A model generated the notes under the pieces. It was given only the letters and a program-made list of their open reading frames with translations. It searched no databases and was not told where the DNA came from. The position numbers were made by a program, and so were the translations under genes. From JBIIUJ01 sp044340025 (GTDB lineage: Bacteria; Pseudomonadota; Alphaproteobacteria; Caulobacterales; Aquidulcibacteraceae), in assembly GCA_044340025.1 (NCBI GenBank), contig JBIIUJ010000022.1:1-26177 (forward strand): 26,177 bases of DNA, in the 5' to 3' direction. Numbering within the stretch: position 1 is the first letter of the stretch; each line of letters opens with the position of its first letter. Of the stretch, positions 1-8,046 are shown in pieces.

Positions 1-232
1 CGGCGCGAACGTCTGCAAGCCGGACCAGCGCGCCGCCTTCCCAGCGGGTGATCTGCGGCGCCTCCGGCCAGGCGACATTGGGGCGGATGCCGGCGCGCAC
101 GTCGCCCTGGCCAGCGTTGAGCACGGTCAGGCTGGGCAGTGGTCGCGGCGCGGGGCCGGGGCGGAAGGCGCCCTCCGGCAAGCGCTCCCCAAGGGCGGGC
201 CCATCGGCCCCGATGCGGATCAGTGTGGTCAT
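1..232 (-). CDS. DUF934-like protein, N-terminal part (runs off the left edge)
   Basis: An open frame begins with ATG at 232 and continues without a stop to base 1, giving 77 residues. It starts MTTLIRIGADG and is rich in Pro, Gly and Arg. Its ATG overlaps the stop of the sulfite reductase gene (ATGA at 232-229), so the two are probably translationally coupled. In many alphaproteobacteria the single-subunit nitrite/sulfite reductase gene is followed by a DUF934 gene and then cysH. The position and the start fit that order, but the conserved C-terminal part of DUF934 lies outside the window. The family call therefore rests mainly on context. No catalytic motif is visible in the part seen. Confidence 0.5.
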   Translation of the reverse strand, partial: MTTLIRIGADGPALGERLPEGAFRPGPAPRPLPSLTVLNAGQGDVRAGIRPNVAWPEAPQITRWEGGALVRLADVRA

Positions 233-1884
233 GCGGGCAGCGCCTCCAACGCAGGCAGGAGCGCGGCCTTGAACGGCTCGACCCCGATGCGGTCCAGTGT
301 TTCGAGGAAGGTTTCGGCCCCGCGCCGCTCGGCGGCGTGCACGCCAAGCAGGCGCGCCACCGCGGCGGGCACCTCCTCGCCCGGCAGGGCCCTGCCCAGC
401 AGGCGGCCCAGCGCGGGTGCGCTGTCGGCCCGCCCGCCGATCAGGATCTGATACCATTCCTCATCATTCTTCTCGACGCCCAGGATGCCGATGGCGCCGA
501 CGTGGTGGTGGCCGCAGGCATTGATGCAGCCTGAAATCTTGATCGAAACGGGGCCCGCCGCCTCGGCTGCGGGGGCGACTTCGCGCTGGATCGCCTGAGC
601 CAGCGGGATCGATTTGGCGTTGGCGAGCGAGCAGTAATCCCCGCCCGGGCAGCAGATGATGTCCGTGGCCAGCCCGATGTTCGGCTCTGCAAGACCAACA
701 TCCTGCGCCGCGCGCCACACGGCCCGCAGATCCGTGCGCGCCACATGTGCGAGCACCACATTCTGGTGATGGCTGATGCGCGCCTCGCCGAAGCTGTAGG
801 TGTCGGCCAGGCTGGCGATCGTGTCGAGATCGTCCGCGCTTGCATCGCCCGGCGCGCGGCCCGGGCTCTTCAGGCTCAGCGTCACACAGGCATAAGCCGG
901 GTGGCGGTGCGCGCGGACATTGTGCGTGAGCCAGCGCGAGAAGGCCGGATCGCCGAGGCGCTGATCGGCCAGATCGAACGGCGCCGCCTCCAGTTCCGGG
1001 TCCTGAAAGAAGGCGGACACGTGGGCGAGATCCGCCTCACGCAGCGTTCCGGGGCCGTCCTTGAGCGCGGCCCAGTCTGCCTCCACTTCTCGCGCGAAGG
1101 CCTCAGGTCCAAGCGCTTCCACCAGGATCTTGATGCGCGCCTTGTAGATGTTGTCGCGCCGGCCGAACCGATTGTAGGTCCGCAGCACCGCTTCGGAATA
1201 GGTCAGCAGCTCCTGCCAGGGCAGGTCGGCCTTGATCGTGGGGGCGAGCTTTGGCGTGCGCCCCTGACCGCCGCCGACCAGCACGCGCGCCCGAACCGCG
1301 CCGGCCTCGTCGCGATAGAGGTCGAACGCCAGATCATGCACGGCGATGGCCGCGCGATCGGCCTTGGCCCCATTGAACGCCACCTTGAACTTGCGCGGCA
1401 GGAACGCGAACTCGGGATGCAGCGTGGACCATTGCCGCATCAGCTCGGCATAGGGCCGGGGATCGACGATCTCGTCGCCCGCCGCGCCGGCGAAGTGATC
1501 GGTCGTGACATTGCGGATGCACGAGCCCGACGTCTGGATCGCGTGCATCTGCACAGCCGCGAGGTCGGCCAGAATATCCGGCGTCTCCTCCAGCTTCACC
1601 CAGTTGAACTGGATGTTCTGGCGCGTGGTGAAATGGCCGAAGCCGCGATCATAACGCCGGGCGATCCCCGCCAGCGCCCGCAACTGCCGCGACGAGACCA
1701 TGCCATAAGGGATGGCCACCCGCAGCATCGGGGCATGCCGCTCGATATAGATGCCGTTCTGCAGGCGCAGCGGCTTGAACTCGTCCTCCCCGATATCGCC
1801 GGTCAGATAGCGGGCGACCTGATCGCGGAACTGCGCGACGCGCGCCTCCACGATCGCCTGATCGACAGGGGAGTAAACATACAT
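229..1884 (-). CDS. cysI: Assimilatory nitrite/sulfite reductase, siroheme-[4Fe-4S] hemoprotein
   Basis: The 551-residue cytoplasmic enzyme is the length of single-subunit CysI/NirA-type reductases. They carry out the six-electron reduction of sulfite to sulfide, or of nitrite to ammonia. The four cluster/siroheme cysteines are present with canonical spacing: C412-x5-C418 (CCPGGDYC) and C453-x3-C457 (SGCINACGHHH). The N-terminal ferredoxin-like repeat has FGHFTTRQNIQ (residues 82-92). The start at 1884 has GGAG 7-8 bases upstream. The neighbouring sulfonate importer and the nearby cysE favour sulfite as the substrate, but sequence alone does not exclude nitrite. No flavoprotein (CysJ-type) partner is in the window; reductases of this type usually take electrons from ferredoxin or from a separate reductase. 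A 7-bp inverted repeat lies immediately upstream of the ribosome binding site. Confidence 0.9.
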   Translation of the reverse strand: MYVYSPVDQAIVEARVAQFRDQVARYLTGDIGEDEFKPLRLQNGIYIERHAPMLRVAIPYGMVSSRQLRALAGIARRYDRGFGHFTTRQNIQFNWVKLEETPDILADLAAVQMHAIQTSGSCIRNVTTDHFAGAAGDEIVDPRPYAELMRQWSTLHPEFAFLPRKFKVAFNGAKADRAAIAVHDLAFDLYRDEAGAVRARVLVGGGQGRTPKLAPTIKADLPWQELLTYSEAVLRTYNRFGRRDNIYKARIKILVEALGPEAFAREVEADWAALKDGPGTLREADLAHVSAFFQDPELEAAPFDLADQRLGDPAFSRWLTHNVRAHRHPAYACVTLSLKSPGRAPGDASADDLDTIASLADTYSFGEARISHHQNVVLAHVARTDLRAVWRAAQDVGLAEPNIGLATDIICCPGGDYCSLANAKSIPLAQAIQREVAPAAEAAGPVSIKISGCINACGHHHVGAIGILGVEKNDEEWYQILIGGRADSAPALGRLLGRALPGEEVPAAVARLLGVHAAERRGAETFLETLDRIGVEPFKAALLPALEALPA

Positions 1885-1895
1885 GGGCCGGCTCC

Positions 1896-1919
1896 AGAGC
1901 AGCGCGAAAGGTCTGCTCT
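1896..1919 (-). promoter_or_regulatory. Hairpin in the cysI 5' leader, abutting the ribosome binding site
   Basis: AGAGCAG (1896-1902) and CTGCTCT (1913-1919) are perfect reverse complements separated by 10 bases. In the cysI transcript the hairpin would end directly before the GGAG of the ribosome binding site, 12 bases before the ATG. This placement could affect translation, but no known sulfur riboswitch consensus (SAM-II or related) was recognised around it. Confidence 0.35.
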
Positions 1920-2007
1920 CGCACGGTCATGAACAAGCTGCGCCCGCTTAAGGCTGTGATGAGCTTTCCTGATGCGCTCAAGCCGCAACAGCCTGCGATT
2001 AGGCGGT

Positions 2008-2024
2008 CTCTTGTCGGCCAAGAG
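2008..2024. promoter_or_regulatory. Candidate LysR-type operator between cysI and the importer operon
   Basis: CTCTTG-TCGGC-CAAGAG is a perfect 6-5-6 dyad containing T-N11-A (T2009/A2021 and T2011/A2023), the spacing typical of LysR-family binding sites. It lies about 90 bases before the receptor ATG and 124 bases before the cysI ATG, inside the shared divergent control region (1885-2114). A LysR-family gene is at the other end of the importer operon. A role as operator is inference from symmetry and position. Confidence 0.35.
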
Positions 2025-2114
2025 CAAACCCGCATCGACAACCCGCTTGGCGTGTGGTTGTTTGCGCGCCGGGAAATCAATCAGGGGCCGGAACACGGCT
2101 TCGGGGGAAACGTG

Positions 2115-4424
2115 ATGCGGACTTGGATGTATGGCGCGCCGTCGGCGATGGCGCTTGCAATGGCTATGGCTGCGCCCACGGGCGCCCTCGCGCAGGAGGC
2201 GACCGCAAGCGCCAGCCGCGCGCAAACGGTGATCGTCACGGCTCAGAAGCGCGAGCAGGATCTCCAGACCGTGCCGCTCGCCATCAGTGTGGTCGGCGGC
2301 GATCAGATCAGCCCGGCGGTGGCCAATATCGAAAACCTGGCCTTCCAGGTGCCGACGCTGAACTTCCGCCGCGGCGGGACCAATCTGGACAGCTCGCTGT
2401 TCCTGCGCGGCGTGGGCACGATCAACTTCTCCATCGCGGCAGAGCCCAGCGTGGCCACCGTGGTGGACGGCGTGGTGCTGGCGCGCGCCGGCGAGGCCTT
2501 CTCCGACCTCAACGACATCGAGCGGATCGAAGTGCTGCGCGGCCCGCAGGGCACGCTGTTTGGCAAGAATGCCTCGGCGGGCGTGGTCAACATCGTCACC
2601 CGCAAGCCCGGCGACACGTTTGGCGGCGAAGTGACGATCGCGGGCTTCGAGGGCCGGGAATACAAGGCGCGCGCAGCCGTGGACGTGCCCTTCTCCGAGA
2701 CGCTCAAGAGCCGCTTCCTGGTGGCGACCGGCACGTATGATGGCAACATCAAGAACCTCGCCAATGGCGAGACGATCAACGGCTATGACCGCTGGGGCGT
2801 GCGCGGCACGGTGGTCTGGGACGCCAGCGACAAGCTGCAGATCACCACGATCGGTGAATATCGCTCCAGCGTGGATGATTGCTGCGGCGAAGTGATCGCC
2901 ACCGCCCCCACCGCCGGGCCGAACCAGGCGGCGCTGCTGTCGCTGCTCAGCGGAGTGAATTTCGCCCGCGAAAACACCCGCCAGGTGCGCCACAACGTGC
3001 GGACGGTCGCCAAGGAAATCGGCTACGGCCTCTCGGTTCAGGCTGATTATGATCTGGCCGGGGGTCACACCCTCACCTCCATCACCGCCTACCGCGACTG
3101 GACGGTGAAGGGCGTGCGCGAAGGCGACTGGCTGGACCGCGCCGCCGCCTATCCGGGCGGGGCGTTCAACCAGCTTCACGACATCAGCCCGCAGGTGAAC
3201 GACACCTTCACCCAGGAGGTGCGGATCTCTTCGCCCGGCGGGGAGCGGCTGACCTATGTGGCCGGGCTCTACTATTATGTGGCGAACGCGGAGCGCGTCC
3301 TGCGCCGCGATGTGATCAGCTGCTTGAGCTCGACAGCGCCGATCGACGCGACGGGCCTGCGCCCCTGCCTGCCCGGCCAGTCCAACGTGGTCGCGGCCTT
3401 CTCCACGGCGACGTTCGGCTCGGAAATCACCAATTACGCCGTGTTCGGCCAGGCCGACTACAAGATCACCGACGCGCTCACCCTGATCGGCGGCCTGCGC
3501 TGGTCCAAGGACGAGGTGAACGCCTATCACGACCGGATCCCGAACGTGTCTGGCGTCGCGCTGGGCGGGATCGTGACGATCCCCTCGGGCTATCGCCTCA
3601 GCACCGACGACACGGCGCTGACGGGCAAGCTGGGCCTTCAATACGTCATCAACGACGACGTGAACGTCTATGCGTCCTACTCGCGCGGCTACAAGGGCCC
3701 GGCTTTCAACGTCTTCTTCAACCAGAACCCCAGCCAGCTGAACGTCATCGAAGGCGAGAGCGCCGACAGCTTCGAGGCAGGCGTGAAGTCGGCCTGGGCG
3801 CAGGATCGGGTGATCCTCAACCTGTCGGTGTTCCGCGCCGAATACGAGAACTTCCAGGCCAACAGCTTCGACACGCTGAACGGGGTTGTCGTCACCCGCC
3901 TGACCAACGCCGGCAACATCTCCACAACCGGCGCGGAGCTCGATTTCGTGCTGCGCCCGACGGATATGCTGAGCTTCTCCGGGGGGCTCGCCTATACCGA
4001 CGCCCAGATCGAGGAGTTCCGTGACGCCTCGGCGCGGCTGTCCTCGGCGCGGGCGGGCGAGCGGCTGCCGCTCGCTCCGGAATGGAAGGTCTCGATCGGG
4101 GCCGACTATCGCATCGAGCCGGCCAATCTGCCGTTCAACACTCGGATGAACGTGCAGTATTCCTACACCGGCGAGCAATTCTCCGACATCGGGGCCAACC
4201 CGCTGTTCCTGATCGACGGTTATGGACTGATCGATGCGAGCGTCACCTTCTCCGACAAGGCCGACCGGTTCAGCCTCTCGCTGATCGGGCGCAACCTCGC
4301 CGACGAGGCCTATACGCCGCTGATCACGCCGGGCGGGCCGGGCGGCAGCTTGCGCTTCGCCATCCCGCGCGAGGCCGACCGCTACTTCGGCATTTCGCTC
4401 AAGGCGAAATTCGGCGACAACTAG
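2115..4424 (+). CDS. TonB-dependent outer-membrane receptor, first gene of the importer operon
   Basis: The product has 769 residues from the chosen ATG. That start gives a clean signal peptide (hydrophobic AMALAMAMAA, cleavage near GALA|Q at 26/27) and has GGGGGA 6 bases upstream. An upstream in-frame ATG at 1929 would add 62 residues of non-signal-like sequence and is unlikely. A TonB box (TVIVTAQ, about residues 38-44) is followed by a plug domain with SLFLRGVG and the conserved IERIEVLRGPQGTLFGKNASAGVVNIVTR region, which spans about 2518-2604. The rest is a beta-barrel rich in alternating aromatic residues, with a C-terminal strand near YFGISLKAKF. It should bind a ligand outside the cell and pass it to the periplasm with TonB energy. 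The SsuA-like gene starts 4 bases after its stop, so the ligand is probably an organosulfur compound rather than a siderophore. The exact substrate cannot be read from the sequence. Confidence 0.9.
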   Translation: MRTWMYGAPSAMALAMAMAAPTGALAQEATASASRAQTVIVTAQKREQDLQTVPLAISVVGGDQISPAVANIENLAFQVPTLNFRRGGTNLDSSLFLRGVGTINFSIAAEPSVATVVDGVVLARAGEAFSDLNDIERIEVLRGPQGTLFGKNASAGVVNIVTRKPGDTFGGEVTIAGFEGREYKARAAVDVPFSETLKSRFLVATGTYDGNIKNLANGETINGYDRWGVRGTVVWDASDKLQITTIGEYRSSVDDCCGEVIATAPTAGPNQAALLSLLSGVNFARENTRQVRHNVRTVAKEIGYGLSVQADYDLAGGHTLTSITAYRDWTVKGVREGDWLDRAAAYPGGAFNQLHDISPQVNDTFTQEVRISSPGGERLTYVAGLYYYVANAERVLRRDVISCLSSTAPIDATGLRPCLPGQSNVVAAFSTATFGSEITNYAVFGQADYKITDALTLIGGLRWSKDEVNAYHDRIPNVSGVALGGIVTIPSGYRLSTDDTALTGKLGLQYVINDDVNVYASYSRGYKGPAFNVFFNQNPSQLNVIEGESADSFEAGVKSAWAQDRVILNLSVFRAEYENFQANSFDTLNGVVVTRLTNAGNISTTGAELDFVLRPTDMLSFSGGLAYTDAQIEEFRDASARLSSARAGERLPLAPEWKVSIGADYRIEPANLPFNTRMNVQYSYTGEQFSDIGANPLFLIDGYGLIDASVTFSDKADRFSLSLIGRNLADEAYTPLITPGGPGGSLRFAIPREADRYFGISLKAKFGDN

Positions 4425-4428
4425 GCGC

Positions 4429-5388
4429 ATGAAGCGGCGATCCTTTCTGGGGCTGGCGGCGGCGGGCGCTCTTGCGTCCGCCTGCGGCCAAAGCGGTGGT
4501 GCGGGCGGGGCCGCGCGCACCATCCGCATCGGCTATCAGAAGAACGGCACCTTCCTCGTCGCCTCCCAGCGCGAGACGGTGGCCGATGCGGTCAAGGCCG
4601 CCGGCGGCGCAGGGGTGGAATGGCGCGAGTTTCAGGCCGGCCCGCCGCTTCTGGAAGCAATGGCCGCCGGCGCGATCGATCTGGGCGGCACGGGCGACGC
4701 GCCGCCCATCTTCGCCCAGGCGGCCGGGGCGCCGATCCGCTATGTTGCGGCAAGGCCACTCTCGGGCGCGGCGGGCGGCGTGCTGACGCCCAAGGGCTCC
4801 GCCGTCCAGAGCCTCGCCGATCTCAAGGGCCGCAAGCTCGCCTTCGCGCGCGGCTCCTCCGGCCACAATACAGCCATCGTCGCGCTGGCCAGCGCCGGCC
4901 TGACGCTGGCCGACGTGGGGCCCGTCAATCTCGGCCCTGCCGATGCGGCGGCTGCTTTCGCCCAGGGCGGGATCGACGGCTGGGTGATCTGGGATCCGTT
5001 CTATACCGCCGCGATCCGGGATCAGGGCGCGCGGGTGCTGATCTCCGGCGACAAGCTGGGCGGTGGCGCAGGCTATGTGCTGGCCAGCGCCAGGGCGGTG
5101 GAGGAAGCCGCCGCGCTGGTGTCGGCCGCGCTCGACGGACTGAAGACCGATGGCGATTGGGCCACCGCCAACCGGGCCGAGGTCGCCGCCCTGATGGCGC
5201 GCGAAACCGGTCTCGCGGCTGACCTGATGGCCGATACGGTCCAGCGCGATGATTTCGCCCTGCAGCCTATCACCGCCGACATCGTGGCCGGCCAGCAGGT
5301 GATTGCGGATCGGTTTGCTGCTGAAAAGATCATCCCTGCGCCCGTTCGTATCGCCGATGCGGTCTGGGCGGGCTGGGAGGGCGCATGA
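4429..5388 (+). CDS. ssuA: SsuA-like aliphatic sulfonate ABC transporter substrate-binding protein
   Basis: The product has 319 residues. The N terminus MKRRSFLGLAAAGALASAC carries a twin-arginine motif (RRSFLG) and a cysteine at position 19 after A-S-A. It is therefore either a Tat-exported lipoprotein or a protein cut by signal peptidase I just before the Cys; the lipobox is weak because Ala rather than Leu is at -3. The mature part has the type II periplasmic-binding fold of the SsuA/NrtA family: IRIGYQKNGTFLVA, AIDLGGTGDAPPIFAQAAG, LKGRKLAFARGSSGHN and DGWVIWDPFYTAA. The family binds alkanesulfonates, taurine or related anions. It starts 4 bases after the TonB receptor stop and overlaps ssuC by ATGA. 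Sulfonate specificity is inferred from family resemblance and the sulfur-gene neighbours. Confidence 0.85.
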   Translation: MKRRSFLGLAAAGALASACGQSGGAGGAARTIRIGYQKNGTFLVASQRETVADAVKAAGGAGVEWREFQAGPPLLEAMAAGAIDLGGTGDAPPIFAQAAGAPIRYVAARPLSGAAGGVLTPKGSAVQSLADLKGRKLAFARGSSGHNTAIVALASAGLTLADVGPVNLGPADAAAAFAQGGIDGWVIWDPFYTAAIRDQGARVLISGDKLGGGAGYVLASARAVEEAAALVSAALDGLKTDGDWATANRAEVAALMARETGLAADLMADTVQRDDFALQPITADIVAGQQVIADRFAAEKIIPAPVRIADAVWAGWEGA

Positions 5389-6161
5389 GGGGGCAGCCCC
5401 GCCCCGCCTGGGAGGCCTCCCTCGCCTGGGCGGTTCCGCTTGCGCTCATCATCCTCTGGCAGCTTGCCTCCAGTTTCGGCTGGCTGCCCGCCCGGGTTCT
5501 GCCGGCGCCCAGCGCGGTGGCACAGGCGGGCGTGCGCCTCACGCTTGACGGCACGCTGCCTGAAAATCTCGCCGTCAGCTTTGCGCGCGCGGTGGCCGGC
5601 CTGCTGATCGGCGGCGGCATCGGCTTCACGCTGGGCCTCATCACCGGCCTGTCGCGGCTGGGCGAGACGGTGCTTGATCCTACGCTTCAGATGATCCGCA
5701 ATGTGCCGCACCTCGCGCTCATCCCGCTGGTGATCGTCTGGTTTGGCGTGGAGGAGAGCGCGCGGCTGTTTCTCGTGGCGCTCGGCGTGTTCTTCCCGGT
5801 CTATCTGAACACGATGCACGGCATAAAGAATGTGGATCGCCAGCTGATCGAGATGGGCCAAGTCTATGGCATGGGGCCGTGGGCGCTGTTTTCGCGCGTG
5901 GTGTTTCCCGGCGCGTTGCCGTCGATTTTCGTGGGCTTGCGCTATGCGCTTGGCATCATGTGGCTCACGCTCATTGTGGCCGAGACGATCGCGGCGTCGT
6001 CCGGCATCGGCCATATGGCGATGGCGGCGCGCGAATTCATGCAGACCGACGTGATCGTGCTTTCCATCGTCATCTATGCGCTGCTGGGCAAGCTCGCCGA
6101 CAGCGCGACGCGGCTTCTGGAGCGCCGCTTCCTGCAATGGAACCCGGCCTATGCGGGCTGA
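5385..6161 (+). CDS. ssuC: SsuC-like sulfonate ABC transporter permease
   Basis: The 258-residue inner-membrane protein matches the usual SsuC/TauC length. It has a membrane segment near residues 12-32 (LAWAVPLALIILWQLASS), further helices around 66-85 and 110-145, and the last around 185-235. The EAA coupling loop, which docks the ATPase, is clear: EMGQVYGMGPWALFSRVVF followed by PGALPSI. The start is supported by GGAGG about 4 bases upstream and by the 4-base overlap with ssuA. A repeat element of about 127 bases separates it from its ATPase gene, which is unusual for this operon type. Confidence 0.9.
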   Translation: MRGQPRPAWEASLAWAVPLALIILWQLASSFGWLPARVLPAPSAVAQAGVRLTLDGTLPENLAVSFARAVAGLLIGGGIGFTLGLITGLSRLGETVLDPTLQMIRNVPHLALIPLVIVWFGVEESARLFLVALGVFFPVYLNTMHGIKNVDRQLIEMGQVYGMGPWALFSRVVFPGALPSIFVGLRYALGIMWLTLIVAETIAASSGIGHMAMAAREFMQTDVIVLSIVIYALLGKLADSATRLLERRFLQWNPAYAG

Positions 6162-6175
6162 GGGATACTCTCTGG

Positions 6176-6302
6176 CCTCCCCCGCCGCGCGGGGCAGGTG
6201 GCGGCCGGAGGCCGACGGAGGGGGTGTTTGCAGCGCCCGCCCGCGCCTCAACACCCCCTCCGCTTCGCTGCGCTCAGCACCTCCCCCGCGACGCGGGGGA
6301 GG
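6176..6302. repeat. Imperfect palindromic intergenic element inside the ssu operon
   Basis: The left arm (from CCTCCCCCGCCGCGCGGGG at 6176 to GGAGGGGGTGTTT near 6227) is an imperfect reverse complement of the right arm (AACACCCCCTCCG near 6249 to GCGACGCGGGGGAGG ending at 6302). Each arm also contains its own CCTCCCCCG/CGGGGGAGG hairpin. It starts 14 bases after the ssuC stop and ends 18 bases before the ssuB ribosome binding site. It resembles the mobile palindromic elements scattered between genes in alphaproteobacterial genomes. A related element is at 13361-13457. Confidence 0.7.
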
Positions 6303-6332
6303 ACAAGGCAGGATGGCTTCAGGAGGGCGACC

Positions 6333-7049
6333 ATGACCGCCCCCATCATCCTGCGCGGCGCATCCAAGGCGTTTGGCCAGAATGTTGTGCTGAAAGCGCT
6401 CGATCTCACCATCGAGCCGGGTGCCTTTGTGGCTATCGTCGGCCGGTCGGGATGCGGCAAGAGCACGCTGCTGCGGCTGATTCTGGGGCTGGAACAGCCC
6501 ACCGCGGGCATGGTCGACGTGGGCGATCAGGCCAATGCGCGGCTGATGTTTCAGGAGCCACGCCTGCTGCCTTGGGCCAGCGTGGCGCAGAATGTTGCGA
6601 TCAGGCTGGGCGATGGCGCGCCCGACGCCCCCGCCCGCGCCCAGGCGGCGCTGGAGCAGGTGGCCCTGCCCGACAAGGGCGGGCAATGGCCCTCCGCGCT
6701 TTCCGGCGGCCAGAGACAGCGGGTGGCGCTGGCGCGCGCGCTTGTCTCCTCCCCTGCGCTTCTGGCGCTGGACGAACCCCTCGGCGCGCTCGACGCCCTC
6801 ACCCGGATCGACATGCAGGCCCTGCTGGAGCAGGTCTGGCAGCGCCAGGGCTTCACCGCCATCCTCGTCACGCACGACGTGAGCGAGGCGGTGGCTCTGG
6901 CCGACCGCGTGCTGCTGATCGATCAGGGGGTCGTGGCGCTTGATCTCGCCATCGATCTACCACGCCCGCGCCGGCGCGGCGATCCGGCGTTCGCCGCCTA
7001 CGAGGGCCAGATTCTTGACAGGCTGATGGAGCGCGAGGCGGGGCGGTGA
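6333..7049 (+). CDS. ssuB: SsuB-like sulfonate ABC transporter ATPase
   Basis: The product has 238 residues from the chosen ATG, which is preceded by a strong AGGAGG at 6321-6326. A longer in-frame start at 6198 would translate the repeat element and is rejected. All ATPase motifs are intact: Walker A GRSGCGKST (37-45), Q-loop Q74 in MFQEPRLLPW, signature LSGGQ (123-127), Walker B LLALDE with E148, D-loop GALD, and switch His181 in THDVSEA. The MFQEPRLLPW form of the Q-loop is typical of the SsuB/TauB/NrtD group. It powers the SsuC permease. Its stop is 4 bases from the convergent LysR gene. Confidence 0.92.
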   Translation: MTAPIILRGASKAFGQNVVLKALDLTIEPGAFVAIVGRSGCGKSTLLRLILGLEQPTAGMVDVGDQANARLMFQEPRLLPWASVAQNVAIRLGDGAPDAPARAQAALEQVALPDKGGQWPSALSGGQRQRVALARALVSSPALLALDEPLGALDALTRIDMQALLEQVWQRQGFTAILVTHDVSEAVALADRVLLIDQGVVALDLAIDLPRPRRRGDPAFAAYEGQILDRLMEREAGR

Positions 7050-7053
7050 GAGC

Positions 7054-7947
7054 CTAGCCCTGCCAGGCGGCGGCCTGATCGATCAGATATTGCCGGAACG
7101 CGGCGATCCGCTTGGACCGGCGCAGATCCGCCGGATAGATGAAATAGACCTCGAATTCCGGGCCCGGTACATCAGGCAGGATGCGCACGAGATCAGGCTC
7201 CTGGGCGGCGAGATAATCGGGCAGGCCCGCGATGCCGAGCCCGGCTGACACCGCCTTGGCCAGCGCGGCTACATTATTGATCATCAGCGCGGCCTCACGC
7301 GGGGGCGCTTCGCCCCGGCCGACGCGCAGCGCGAAATCCAGCCCCGTCATCGGGTCCGCCTTGGCGGCGCCATAGGCGATGAGGGCATGGCGATCGAGAT
7401 CGCTGGCCGCCAGCGGCTCTCCCCGGCGGGCCAGATAGGCTGGCGCCGCGTAGAGCGAGGTGCGCACCGTCAGGATCTTGCGCTGGATCAGATCAGCGTG
7501 GGTGGCTTCCCACAGCCGGATGGCGCATTCGGCCTCCAGCGTGGTGAGGTCATATTCGCGATCATCCAGCAGCAAATGCAGGCGGACCTCGGGATAGGCC
7601 TCCTGAAATCCGCCCAGCCGTGGCGCCAGCCAGGTGGAGCCGAAGCCCACCGGCGCCGTCACGGCCAGCTCGCCCATCGGCCGGTCGCGCGCGTCCTTCA
7701 GATTGGCCTCGGCCAAAGCAGCGATCGCGGCCATCTCCTTGGTGGAGGCATGCAGCGTGCGGCCCGGCCCGGTGGGGATCAGCCCTCGGGCATGGCGATG
7801 GAACAGCGGCACGCCCAAGCCCTCCTCCAGCGCCGCAATCTGCCGGCTCACCGCAGATTGGGAAATGCTGAGGCGATCGGCGGCGGCCGTGAGGCTGCCA
7901 TGCTCGGCGCACGCGTGAAATGTCTTGAGTTTGTCCCAGTCCATCAT
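7054..7947 (-). CDS. LysR-family transcriptional regulator
   Basis: The product has 297 residues from the ATG at 7947, chosen because AGGGAGG lies 8 bases upstream; an in-frame ATG at 7971 would add eight residues and overlap that ribosome binding site. The N-terminal helix-turn-helix (LKTFHACAEHGSLTAAADRL followed by SISQSAVSRQIAALEEGLG) is typical of the family. It is followed by a periplasmic-binding-like effector domain from about residue 85 (GELAVTAPVGFGSTWLAPRL). It is convergent with ssuB with a 4-base gap. LysR regulators are often encoded next to their targets, and sulfur genes are commonly controlled by this family (CysB, Cbl), but this protein is not obviously a CysB. Whether it acts on the importer, on cysI or elsewhere is unknown. 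Confidence 0.9.
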   Translation of the reverse strand: MMDWDKLKTFHACAEHGSLTAAADRLSISQSAVSRQIAALEEGLGVPLFHRHARGLIPTGPGRTLHASTKEMAAIAALAEANLKDARDRPMGELAVTAPVGFGSTWLAPRLGGFQEAYPEVRLHLLLDDREYDLTTLEAECAIRLWEATHADLIQRKILTVRTSLYAAPAYLARRGEPLAASDLDRHALIAYGAAKADPMTGLDFALRVGRGEAPPREAALMINNVAALAKAVSAGLGIAGLPDYLAAQEPDLVRILPDVPGPEFEVYFIYPADLRRSKRIAAFRQYLIDQAAAWQG

Positions 7948-8046
7948 GCCGGCGGCCTCCCTGCCGCTCATCTATGCGTTTCAGCATAGGCCAAGCGGGC
8001 GCTGACGGAAGTCCCGATCAAGCCGCTGTGAGGACAAGCGCTGCGA

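Noticed and set aside
745..1932. Plus-strand open frame opposite cysI
   Set aside because: It is a mirror of the cysI reading frame in GC-rich DNA and shows no recognisable fold. The cysteine motifs of cysI are on the minus strand.
1885..2114. SAM-type riboswitch before cysI or the receptor
   Set aside because: The conserved SAM-II core pattern is not present; only simple inverted repeats are seen.
1803..4529. Open frame of 908 codons on the minus strand opposite the TonB receptor
   Set aside because: It has the Arg/Ala/His/Asp-rich composition typical of antisense frames in GC-rich genes, no ribosome binding site and no domain. The plus strand encodes a clear receptor with signal peptide.
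5073..6875. 600-codon minus-strand open frame across ssuA-ssuC-ssuB
   Set aside because: It spans three well-supported genes and the repeat element and has low-complexity His/Arg-rich sequence.
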